From Pirellulaceae bacterium (GTDB lineage: Bacteria > Planctomycetota > Planctomycetia > Pirellulales > Pirellulaceae), in contig JAQWSU010000023.1 in the NCBI GenBank assembly GCA_029243025.1, forward strand, positions 1 through 63,779: 63,779 nt of DNA. The letters are read 5' to 3'. Numbering within the stretch: the stretch's first letter is position 1; every line of letters starts with the position of its first letter. Both the position numbers and the translations under genes were made by a program. Shown piece by piece: positions 17,831-24,375 of this stretch. Under the pieces are notes generated by a model. The model made no database searches. It saw only the letters and a list, made by a program, of their open reading frames with translations, and was not told the DNA's origin.

Positions 17831-18697
17831 CTAATTCTTCTTACCATATTTCTTGGCCCATCCGCGGATAACTGTTTGAGCAGCATCGGTTCCATAGTTG
17901 GCAAGTTTGTCAGAGTTCACAATCCGACCAGCAATTTGCCCAAGCTGTTTGGCCGCTTTGTCATTTTTTTCAACATAAGATTCCACTTCGGCTGCCGCAA
18001 CACGAACTTGTTCGTCGGTCGCCTGCTTGTTGATCACAGCACGCACCAATCTTGCTAATCTCGGATCATCCGTGCGCATGTTCATGCGACCTCGATTGGC
18101 ACCCCGCGCTGGGCGAAGCTCAGCAAGCGTGGGTACCTTACCACCGCCTGTCACATCCGCAATCGCTTTCAAGATCTTCGGCGCATCGGCCTGAAGACTT
18201 GGCTGAACAAGGGCAAAGTTAGCCGATGTCTCACCCGCTTTGCCAACCAATACCGTGAGCGTCACCTGTCGGTTGAGCCCATAAGCGCCCGGCCCCGCCA
18301 AACCGTCCATTGAAATCCCATAGGCCGCCTGCTGGGGAAAGTGTCGCTTGACATTCTGCATCCATTCCTTCGTCGCAGTCGCATCATCAGTCAAGAAAAT
18401 CACCCCTGACTGAAGCCCCTGCTCCCTTCTTTTGGCAGCGAATTTCATGACGGTGTTCGTCAAACCAAACGCTGGACGCGTTCGAGCATGAACAAAAATC
18501 AACGCAACGGGTTTCCCATCCGCCTGCTGAATCGGATCAAATTCCTCACCTGCCAACTCACCAAATACGCCGACCGCCTTGAATGGCGGCAACGGCTCAC
18601 CTACCTGGGGACCGGAGAATACTTCGTCTTCCGCCCAACCCGCGGAAGAGAGGCTCGACAATAGGAGAATAACTCCCAACAGGCTACGACTAACCAT
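17831..18697 (-). CDS. Secreted redoxin-like protein without cysteines
   Basis: A 288-residue exported protein with a signal peptide (LLGVILLLSSLSSAGWA). It has a thioredoxin-like region: PQVGEPLPPFKAVGV, then PVALIFVHARTRPAFG where a redoxin would have its CxxC, then ITFL-type strands. It contains no cysteine at all, so it cannot do thiol chemistry. The C-terminal 90 residues are helical and basic. The ATG at 18697 follows AGAGGG by seven bases. The gene is the first of three (redoxin-like, PSD1, DUF1501). Its last codons lie 56 bases before the chosen PSD1 start. A structural or chaperone role with the heme-bearing partner is a guess. Confidence 0.7.
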   Translation of the reverse strand: MVSRSLLGVILLLSSLSSAGWAEDEVFSGPQVGEPLPPFKAVGVFGELAGEEFDPIQQADGKPVALIFVHARTRPAFGLTNTVMKFAAKRREQGLQSGVIFLTDDATATKEWMQNVKRHFPQQAAYGISMDGLAGPGAYGLNRQVTLTVLVGKAGETSANFALVQPSLQADAPKILKAIADVTGGGKVPTLAELRPARGANRGRMNMRTDDPRLARLVRAVINKQATDEQVRVAAAEVESYVEKNDKAAKQLGQIAGRIVNSDKLANYGTDAAQTVIRGWAKKYGKKN

Positions 18698-19034
18698 AAG
18701 ACTGCCCTCTTGTGACATGTTTCCTAAGAATTTCCATGGCTCGAAATCCAGCCTACTATCCTAACTCATTTCGACTCGTCGACCCTTACCACTTCGACCG
18801 AAATTCGTTCAGATCCATTACGAAAATGCCCATGAGACAGGTCCTTACGAACTTTTTCGCCGCAGGCTCACCGTTCGGATGCAACCCGATTTCGTTTTCC
18901 AACCAATCGAATTTACTCGATCACACCGTCGAAAAGCGATCGTAACACAAGCAAAGATACTCGCGAGAGATTCGTCCAAAAAAAATCGATTCGTAAATCG
19001 CAAACGCCGCAAATCGAATCAAATCGTCCCCAGG
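18698..19034. other. Intergenic stretch, nothing recognised
   Basis: This 337-bp gap lies upstream of the redoxin-like gene and downstream of a minus-strand membrane protein gene. It probably holds the promoter of the redoxin-PSD1-DUF1501 set. I could not single out -35/-10 boxes or a convincing small gene. Confidence 0.5.
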
Positions 19035-19718
19035 TCAGTTCCAGCGTCCCCGGTACCCATCAGGCTTACGTGGTTGCACAAACGCGTGAAGCCTTTTCTC
19101 TGTCACGTTGCTGTCGGCATCGTCAGTAATTCCAAGAAACCCTTCAATCTCTTCTTCAATCCGTTTGGCAATCACAGCATTTTCCTCGATCGTCTTGGTG
19201 GCCTGTTCCCACCATTCACCTTCGCCGCTCTTGATTTGAATCAACGGGATCTTCCGCTCCTGATCAAGCAGAGCCCATACCTCATAACTGGATTTGTAAT
19301 GGCCTGTTGTTGCGACGGATCCACTATCTTGAGAATAAACAACACCTTGATTCTTCGCTTCAAGCACGATCACCTGTTTGACATCAGCAGTTGAAATGAT
19401 TTTCTTGCGTGACCAAGGAACGGGTATGGGACCTCGATAAATTATGATCTGTTCCTTGGTGACGCTCAGCATCGCTCGATTCAAGTAGATCGCCATCACG
19501 AAATAGACAATGAAGATCGCAATCGTGCAATTAACGCCAAAGACAATGAAAGAGCGTTCGATTCCAACTCCATTCAAACCAATGCTGGCGGCAGCAGTGG
19601 CGCTAGTTGCCCAGATGAATGGAATAGCAGACAGAACAATCGCGATCCGAAACAACCAGAAAGAGCCTCTGCCCGAAATTCGTAATTCCCTACCGTCTTG
19701 CTTCTTAACAATGTTCAT
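19035..19718 (-). CDS. Membrane protein, unknown function
   Basis: I do not recognise this 227-residue protein. It has two membrane segments at about residues 22-50 (FRIAIVLSAIPFIWATSA) and 60-78 (VFGVNCTIAIFIVYFVMAI). A soluble region follows with beta-rich blocks (ITLY-type strands, QVIVLEAKNQGVV, PLIQIKSGE) and then a charged helix. The arrangement resembles proteins with a membrane-attached PH-like domain, but that is only an impression. The ATG at 19718 is supported by a strong purine-rich site (GGGGAGGGG) close upstream. The gene stands alone. Confidence 0.6.
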   Translation of the reverse strand: MNIVKKQDGRELRISGRGSFWLFRIAIVLSAIPFIWATSATAAASIGLNGVGIERSFIVFGVNCTIAIFIVYFVMAIYLNRAMLSVTKEQIIIYRGPIPVPWSRKKIISTADVKQVIVLEAKNQGVVYSQDSGSVATTGHYKSSYEVWALLDQERKIPLIQIKSGEGEWWEQATKTIEENAVIAKRIEEEIEGFLGITDDADSNVTEKRLHAFVQPRKPDGYRGRWN

Positions 19719-20045
19719 CGTCCCCTCCCCCAGGCGCAAAGATGTGCCAATTAGCCTGACAGAACCGAGCCCGAATACAGCATCGATCCCAATTCACTGC
19801 TGTGTTCGTTCGACTTCCAACTTAGCTTGTCGGAAAACCGCAAAAATCGGGCCGGCGATGGTCCAGGCCAGCAGCCGTTCGATACGAGCATAGAAGCACG
19901 CGATGACCTGGTCGCCGATCGTGTCCAGTCGCCGATCGTGTCCCACGGAATGCAGGGCAACGCCGAAGCGCTGTGCCAAACAATGATAATCTGCTGCATT
20001 ACCCGGGTAGATAAGCCGGCGGGGTTGAACGACCCTGCCGTTTTT
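19719..20045. other. Gap with a possible 61-codon minus-strand ORF
   Basis: The 327-bp stretch between two minus-strand genes has one frame that reads somewhat like protein. It is minus strand 19979 to 19794, with blocks such as DQVIACFYARIERLLAWTIAGP. I find no family, ribosome site or clear start. It contains a 17-bp direct repeat and ends in a hairpin. I leave it as unassigned, possibly a gene fragment. Confidence 0.25.
19911..19943. repeat. 17-bp direct repeat, two copies
   Basis: The 16-base sequence GTCGCCGATCGTGTCC occurs at 19911-19926 and again at 19928-19943, with one A between. It lies in a gene-poor stretch. Together with the other short tandem repeats in this window it fits a tendency to local duplication. 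Confidence 0.9.
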
Positions 20046-20047
20046 TT
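20017..20047 (+). terminator. Hairpin followed by T7 (plus strand)
   Basis: CGGC-GGGGT pairs with ACCC-TGCCG around the loop TGAACG, and seven T follow on the + strand. This has the form of an intrinsic terminator for + strand transcription, although no + gene lies just upstream. It sits immediately after the stop codon of the small minus-strand protein, whose mRNA would end with the same hairpin but without a U-run. Confidence 0.55.
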
Positions 20048-20232
20048 ATTTGGCGTTTATTAAATCGAATACCTCAACACCTGCCAGTTTCAAGACCGCC
20101 CAAATCAAAGGACCCAATATCACCACACCCAAGCCAATACAAATGCCAGTCTTCCCATCCATCCAGGAAAACCCGTGTTGAGGTTGGCTCGTTAATTCTT
20201 CGTGGGAAGGTTCTTTTTTTCTCGTCCATCAT
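20046..20232 (-). pseudogene. Small single-span membrane protein with a +1 frame break at A7
   Basis: Starting at either ATG (20232 or 20229) the frame begins MMDEKK and then reaches a run of seven A at 20220-20214. In the next frame after that run I read EPSHEELTSQPQHGFSWMDG, a membrane span (GICIGLGVVILGPLIWAVLKLAG) split here as GICIGLGVV and ILGPLIWAV, and a stop at 20046. With six A instead of seven this would be one intact protein of about 61 residues. The break is either a real mutation, a homopolymer sequencing error or slippage. The spliced product has a charged N-tail and one C-terminal membrane helix. No family is recognised. Confidence 0.5.
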
Positions 20233-20493
20233 GATTTCTCTACGTTTTCATCGGAAATCTCGAAGACTGATCAGCAACAGAGATCTTACTGGGATTCACA
20301 ATGCGGGTGACCATTCACGCGCCAATTGCATCAAAAAATCACCAACCAAGGAGGGATTAGCAGTTAAAGATTTGCAAATAGACTCGCCATTTTTTGTAAC
20401 CTACCGTCGCTTCGTGGCTAGAAAACCCGACCAAAGATTGAGTTCAGCAAACGCTCCAGTAAACGAAGCCGACTTGCCAATTGTCTTGCATTT

Positions 20494-20514
20494 AAAAACC
20501 AAGAATCTGGTTTT
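20494..20514 (-). terminator. Terminator-like hairpin after tRNA-Leu
   Basis: On the minus strand AAAACCA pairs with TGGTTTT around GATTCT, and five T run out of the hairpin. It begins 24 bases after the tRNA end and so suits the end of that transcript. The stem is AT-rich, hence moderate confidence. Confidence 0.55.
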
Positions 20515-20537
20515 ATTAGAGATTCGATGTCAATCGA

Positions 20538-20623
20538 TGGCCGAGGAGGGGCTCGAACCCTCACACCGGTTACCCGATACGGGATTTTAAGTCCCGTGCG
20601 TCTGCCAATTCCGCCACCCGGCC
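20538..20623 (-). tRNA. tRNA-Leu (anticodon TAA)
   Basis: The 86-nt minus-strand cloverleaf has a 7-bp acceptor stem (GGCCGGG with CTCGGCC), the class II D-arm GCGGAATTGGCAGACGC and an anticodon stem CGGGA with loop CTTAAAA giving anticodon TAA. It also has a long variable arm and a T-arm GAGGG-TTCGAGC-CCCTC. The discriminator base is A and CCA is not encoded. The long variable arm fits leucine. It reads UUA, one of the codons used in the leuA leader peptide. Confidence 0.96.
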
Positions 20624-20858
20624 AAGAAGCGTGTCGGAAAACGGCCAATTTGTTCTCCGCGACCCCGCAATTCTGACGAAAGTTGATCCGCTCGTAAACC
20701 CGGCACGGTCGCTCATTGAAATCCAGTGCCAAGATTCCAGCCAGGTTAAAGATTACCCATTAGGCCAAGCTCATCTCCGCTGGGGGAGGCCGCCAGACGA
20801 CCAATCAGCCTTTGATCCACCAGATAGAGCAAAAGGGGTAGCTGCAGGCGATAGGATC

Positions 20859-20893
20859 AAAAAACGCTCGCAGATTCGCAGAATCGGCGAGCG
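20859..20893 (-). terminator. Intrinsic terminator of the ferredoxin gene
   Basis: On the minus strand CGCTCGC pairs with GCGAGCG and, after one mismatch, GATTC pairs with GAATC around a three-base loop. Six T follow at 20864-20859. It starts 31 bases after the ferredoxin stop codon and has the GC-rich stem plus U-run of a factor-independent terminator. Confidence 0.85.
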
Positions 20894-20923
20894 TCTACTA
20901 GAAGCCGCTGGGATGGCTGAGAA

Positions 20924-21202
20924 TTAATTGTCAGCCAAGGGCTCTTTTCTTTCCGTGATTACCGGAAGCTTAGGCGCCATTTCGGCGTTCAACTCCGTAA
21001 AGGGAGCCCACTCTTCTGGCAAATTGTCTTCGTGGAAGATCGCCTCAACGGGGCATTCGGGGACGCATGCTTCGCAATCGATGCATTCGTCTGGGTGGAT
21101 GTAAAGAATCTTGTCACCTTCGTAGAAACACTCGACGGGACAAACGACGACGCAGTCGGTGTACTTGCATCCAAAGCAAGGCTGGGCAACTACATGAGTC
21201 AT
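20924..21202 (-). CDS. Seven-iron type ferredoxin (4Fe-4S/3Fe-4S)
   Basis: A 92-residue cytoplasmic electron carrier. The first cluster motif is [19 protein letters not shown] and the second is [16 protein letters not shown], the usual arrangement in FdxA-type ferredoxins that bind one [3Fe-4S] or [4Fe-4S] and one [4Fe-4S] cluster. The tail EDNLPEEW is also typical. I chose the ATG at 21202, with AGGAG 11 bases upstream. A TTG nine bases earlier would lie too close to that site. The gene stands alone with its own terminator. It is divergent from the sigma factor gene. Its redox partner cannot be deduced here. Confidence 0.93.
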   Translation of the reverse strand: MTHVVAQPCFGCKYTDCVVVCPVECFYEGDKILYIHPDECIDCEACVPECPVEAIFHEDNLPEEWAPFTELNAEMAPKLPVITERKEPLADN

Positions 21203-21552
21203 CGGAACCAAATCTCCTATTCGTCTGTGGACGCGGACCCGAGCCTGGCGACACGGGATTCAAACTAGTTATCGGCTCGTGACAATCGATCCTAAATAAG
21301 AAGCTTGTCCGACCGGGCAATCGTGTTGTTAAAGTTTAACGTGTGGGCGGCTTGCGCCCTTGCTATCCCTTGGAAATCTAGTGCTGGCGGAAGCTTATGT
21401 CAAGGGACAGTCAAGCCGGTCAGACTTGCTTCGTTCGCCGGGTCTACCTAGAATCGATCAAGGAAAAGGGGTCAGGAGGCTTTAGGCAAAGACAACTGAT
21501 TCACCGGAAACCAAGGATGGATCCGCACATTGGGGCTGGAAGGAAATAACGG
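21203..21552. other. Divergent promoter region
   Basis: This 350-bp gap separates the ferredoxin gene (-) from the sigma factor gene (+) and must hold both promoters. I cannot assign boxes with confidence. A 50-codon + strand ORF from 21395 ends just before the sigma gene, but its composition gives no support for coding. Confidence 0.5.
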
Positions 21553-22125
21553 GTGGCTCTTTCTGATATCGATCGCCGACTGCTAGAACGCTGCTTGGCT
21601 CGCGAACCGAGGTCGTGGGAAGACTTCGTTGATCGTTTCATCGGTCTGATGCTCCATGTGGTGAATCACACCTCGCAGGTACGTGGTCACCGTCTAACAG
21701 ACGAGGACCGAGAGGATTTGGTCGCTGAGATCTGCGTTGTGCTAATTCAGGACGATTTTTCGGTTCTACGGCGATTTCGCGGCGACAGCAGTCTGGCCAC
21801 CTATCTGACGGTTATTGCCCGTAGAGTTGTGGTACGACAACTCCAAAACGGGCGTAATGCGGCAACCTTGAAGACCGTTCGTGACTCCAGCCGTGAGGAC
21901 GCGCGTTCCAACGGGAGTGTGGAGCAGCGAATTAGCAATCAAGAAGAGCTTTCGCGACTGCTCTCTCGATTGGACGGTGCAGAAGCCGACGTGGTCCGCA
22001 TGTACCACTTGGAAGGCAAGAGCTATCGCGAAATCAGCAGTGTGGTGGGGATGCCCGAAAACAGCATCGGGCCCACCTTAAGTCGAGCGAGGACCAAACT
22101 GCGCCAGGCCCGTGCAGACGCCTAA
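21553..22125 (+). CDS. ECF-type RNA polymerase sigma factor
   Basis: A 190-residue sigma-70 family protein of the extracytoplasmic-function type. Region 2 spans about residues 20-95 (FVDRFIGLMLHVV, EDLVAEICVVLI, FRGDSSLATYLTVIARR). Region 4 is a helix-turn-helix at about residues 138-185 (DVVRMYHLEGKSYREISSVVGMP). It should direct RNA polymerase to a small set of promoters. The start is GTG at 21553 with AAGGAAA upstream. No anti-sigma gene follows: the next gene is on the other strand. Control must therefore come from expression or from a gene elsewhere. Confidence 0.9.
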   Translation: MALSDIDRRLLERCLAREPRSWEDFVDRFIGLMLHVVNHTSQVRGHRLTDEDREDLVAEICVVLIQDDFSVLRRFRGDSSLATYLTVIARRVVVRQLQNGRNAATLKTVRDSSREDARSNGSVEQRISNQEELSRLLSRLDGAEADVVRMYHLEGKSYREISSVVGMPENSIGPTLSRARTKLRQARADA

Positions 22126-22253
22126 GAAGCGAACGGCCCCAATTTTTTTTCCCGTGAGAGCGATGCTCCTATCGTTCGCTGCTGCCAGACCGGCCAAAGA
22201 TCCCAGCTGGTCGATTGAAAACGCACTTCTGATCTATTTTTGCATTTTCTTTT

Positions 22254-23231
22254 TTATCGGAGTCGATCGAAGGGGGGCAAGCGTCGAATCGCCGCATTTC
22301 GAGGAATGCTTTGGCTGCTGTACGGATTGGGCATGACCCCGGCCTGAGCCTGATTGGGCTGCAAGGCGTTCGGGTTTCCTAAATCGACGTACGGATAACC
22401 ATCAATTTGGGGCATGGCCCAAAGTTGCCGATCGTCTCCGACGACTTGGTTGATCAAATGTCGCTCTGTCTTCAGCGTGAAGACCAAGTCTGCCGGCGGC
22501 AGGCGAATCTCGACATTTCTCGGCAGCGAGACGGAATTCGAGGCATCATATTGGAACCCCGACGCAAGTGCACTGGCCAACGGTTGATTGGCCGTGTCGA
22601 ACAAATGCTGCTCAACGACCCATCCCCTCGATGCATCGACAACGGTAATCTTGGTGAGTTCCCCCGACGGAGTATGGATTCGGGATCGGATTTGCAAATG
22701 GCCCGGTCGCGCTGGAAACGGTCCTTCGTGCTCACCCGTCGGATCGATTTCTACGACGCCCAACGCCTCGATCAGCCAATTAGGTGGCACGGGCACGATC
22801 TCTTTAGTCGCACTCTGATAAAACTGTTCGTGTCTTCCCCAATAAACGGCTCGTTCATCGCTACGCTTCACCCACATCCAGTAGGCTTCGTCATTGCTCC
22901 CTAGATCAAGCTCCGGACCGGCCAGGCGAGTTTCCGCTCGAAGTCGAAATCGATTGGGACGTTCAAACGCGTAAGTTGCTTCCAAAGCTGGAATTCCGGG
23001 GCCCGGAACGGTCAATGTAGCGCCTGTGGATTGAACTTTTTGCACCTGAGTACTGTTGGCGTTGACTACTCGAATGATGTCTTCCAGCGAGGGCTGCAGC
23101 GAGAGCAGAACAGGAGCGTTATCGTTGACAAGCTGGCTTTTCTTAGGACAGCTGGCACCCGATGCGCAAAACAGAACGACAACAACAATCAAAGCGTATA
23201 GTGACTTGTGATTCAAAATCAGAGCATCCAT
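22254..23231 (-). CDS. Lipoprotein with LolA-like fold, unknown role
   Basis: A 325-residue exported protein. The N-terminus has a hydrophobic segment followed by a lipobox-like ASGASC, so Cys28 is the probable lipid anchor. After it, SLEDIIRVVNANSTQVQKVQS and YAFERPNRFRLRAET resemble the first strands of LolA/LolB-like lipid-binding folds. Such proteins are common in planctomycetes with no assigned function. The C-terminal 45 residues are low-complexity (Asn, Pro, Gln). It is the second gene of a two-gene minus-strand set, 52 bases after the small conserved protein. The fold assignment is from pattern only. Confidence 0.65.
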   Translation of the reverse strand: MDALILNHKSLYALIVVVVLFCASGASCPKKSQLVNDNAPVLLSLQPSLEDIIRVVNANSTQVQKVQSTGATLTVPGPGIPALEATYAFERPNRFRLRAETRLAGPELDLGSNDEAYWMWVKRSDERAVYWGRHEQFYQSATKEIVPVPPNWLIEALGVVEIDPTGEHEGPFPARPGHLQIRSRIHTPSGELTKITVVDASRGWVVEQHLFDTANQPLASALASGFQYDASNSVSLPRNVEIRLPPADLVFTLKTERHLINQVVGDDRQLWAMPQIDGYPYVDLGNPNALQPNQAQAGVMPNPYSSQSIPRNAAIRRLPPFDRLR

Positions 23232-23283
23232 GCTGTTAATTCATGTAACGCGAAAATAATTTGCCTGGCGAGCCGCTTCCGGA

Positions 23284-23769
23284 CTAATCGCCCTTCGCAA
23301 ACAACAACGCAGCTAATTCATGCTGAATTGCAGCGGCCTCCGCTTCTGTCGGATGACAAACGGGAACTTGATACTCTTCCTCGGCACGGGGGCAGAAAAC
23401 CATCATCACTTCGTGACCTTCCGCTGTTACCTCGGAAGCCTCGAGCTTGAAGATTCGTCTCCGCAACATGAGTAAGGCAAGGATGTAAGCAACATCCCGT
23501 TTGTGATCTTGGTTTTGCAACTCTTTGAAATAGTGCAGCATGACATCATTCGGAGCCCAATGCAGTCGGTTAGCCTTCGGATCCGGAACTTCCGACTTCC
23601 ACCAACCGAGTGAATTTTCCGGTGGGCCCTTCCATTGATCCTCAGCAAAATCCTGCCTAAGCACTTCGGCCCCCTCGGCAATTAACGCCGAATAAAACAC
23701 TTCTCCAGCCGCCAGCTCTCGCTCCGAAGCTGCACAACATCGAGTGAATTTCTGGACTTCGAAATCCAT
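23284..23769 (-). CDS. Conserved planctomycete hypothetical protein
   Basis: A soluble protein of 161 residues when started at the ATG at 23769 (MDFEVQKFTRCC). The longer frame to 23913 lacks sense as protein. The N-terminus RCCAASERELAAGEVFYSAL has the look of a small metal-binding or zinc-ribbon-like turn. GPPENSLGWWKSEVPD and HWAPNDVMLHYFKEL follow, then LALLMLRRRIFKLE and a C-terminal FCPRAEEEYQVPVC. I recall similar proteins in other planctomycetes but no function. It precedes the lipoprotein gene and is divergent from the leuA leader. No clear ribosome site is seen. Confidence 0.7.
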   Translation of the reverse strand: MDFEVQKFTRCCAASERELAAGEVFYSALIAEGAEVLRQDFAEDQWKGPPENSLGWWKSEVPDPKANRLHWAPNDVMLHYFKELQNQDHKRDVAYILALLMLRRRIFKLEASEVTAEGHEVMMVFCPRAEEEYQVPVCHPTEAEAAAIQHELAALLFAKGD

Positions 23770-23935
23770 GTTCGTCGACTGTCTATCTACCAGGAAAAAA
23801 AATACCCCAGACGTCTCGCGCGGCGGGATGGTACGAAAAAGCGGCCATCGCGACAAGGCGAAGCCAGCCAACGGACGTTCAAAATGACGGCTGGCGGCCG
23901 GTTCCGACCGCAAACCTTGATGATTTCGCAGCTTG

Positions 23936-23964
23936 TTGACCGAACCAAAACCCCAAGATAGACT
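23936..23964 (+). promoter_or_regulatory. Candidate sigma-70 promoter of the leuA leader
   Basis: TTGACC at 23936-23941 and TAGACT at 23959-23964 are separated by 17 bases. Transcription would begin near 23971, about 37 bases before the leader peptide ATG. It is the only good match on the + strand between the divergent gene and the leader ORF. Confidence 0.55.
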
Positions 23965-24007
23965 CTCTTAAGTGATTGAGAATCAGCAAATCCCCCCCAG
24001 ATAGACG

Positions 24008-24064
24008 ATGTTCACGCCAGCACTGCTCCTACTGCTGCTATCGTTACTTGCCCTTGGCAGCTGA
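24008..24064 (+). CDS. Leu-rich leader peptide of leuA
   Basis: An 18-codon ORF whose product is MFTPALLLLLLSLLALGS. Nine of its residues are leucine, with six Leu codons in a row (24023-24040) and three more at 24044-24049 and 24053-24055. The codons used are CTG, CTC, CTA, TTA and CTT, so several tRNA-Leu species are sampled. It lies 311 bases before leuA on the same strand and is followed by alternative hairpins and an intrinsic terminator. This is the design of the leu leader peptides known from enteric bacteria. Slow translation at the Leu codons would report low charged tRNA-Leu. The ribosome site is weak, which is the main doubt. Confidence 0.72.
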   Translation: MFTPALLLLLLSLLALGS

Positions 24065-24132
24065 GGGCTAACGTTGGGTGAACGACCAATCTGCAAGTCC
24101 TCCCCGAGGCCTGCTTCGCATGGGTCCCGGGG
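24063..24132 (+). promoter_or_regulatory. Candidate leuA attenuator: mutually exclusive hairpins
   Basis: Three pairings can be drawn. (1) GAGGGCT 24063-24069 with AGTCCTC 24096-24102, enclosing TTGG/CCAA at 24074-24089. (2) TGCAAG 24092-24097 with CTTcGCA 24114-24120, enclosing CCTC 24099-24102 with GAGG 24106-24109. (3) The terminator stem 24102-24132. Pairing 2 uses bases of both 1 and 3, so it can act as antiterminator, with 1 as its competitor. The leader peptide ends at the first base of pairing 1, placing a translating ribosome where it could choose between them. Drawn by eye, no energies calculated. Confidence 0.55.
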
Positions 24133-24138
24133 TTTTTT
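24102..24138 (+). terminator. Intrinsic terminator in the leuA leader
   Basis: CCCCG (24102-24106) pairs with CGGGG (24128-24132) and, past one A-C mismatch, GGCCT (24108-24112) pairs with GGGTC (24122-24126). A nine-base loop closes the stem and six T follow at 24133-24138. It points toward leuA and lies 37 bases after the leader peptide stop. No other + strand gene is upstream, so premature termination of the leuA transcript is its only evident use. Confidence 0.78.
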
Positions 24139-24297
24139 CATGGAATAGTCTGCGAGCAGAATCCAGATTCCTCGCGAAGTATAAGCGGACGTAAGCGCCT
24201 TGAAATGGTAACGATGCTCCTGTATTCCGATGATCACGAAAGTCGCCAAATCCGACCGCGTTGGATTTGCGTCACAAGGGCTGGGTTGTTACTTTCC

Positions 24298-24316
24298 AGC
24301 CGGCATTTGGCCGGCT
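24298..24316 (+). other. Perfect 7-bp hairpin in the leuA 5' untranslated region
   Basis: AGCCGGC pairs perfectly with GCCGGCT around the loop ATTTG, 59 bases before the leuA start codon. No T-run follows, so it is not a terminator. It may protect the mRNA or influence translation; nothing more can be said from sequence. Confidence 0.5.
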
Positions 24317-24375
24317 AGAAAATTTCGATAACTCAGCAACCCTCGATGACTTCTTATCTCTTGAAGGACAACCCC

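Noticed and set aside
20214-20220. Programmed -1 frameshift signal at the A7 run
   Set aside because: The required change is +1 (or -2), while A-run slippage of the A AAA AAG type gives -1. No downstream structure was evident. Error or mutation is more likely.
20418-20732. 104-codon minus-strand ORF
   Set aside because: It reads straight through tRNA-Leu; the text around GGGIGRRTGLKIPYRV is the tRNA translated.
21395-21547. 50-codon ORF just before the ECF sigma gene, considered as an anti-sigma or leader
   Set aside because: No hydrophobic segment, no ribosome site and no recognised motif.
23983-24249. 88-codon minus-strand ORF over the leuA leader
   Set aside because: No ribosome site or family; it is antisense to the leader peptide and terminator.
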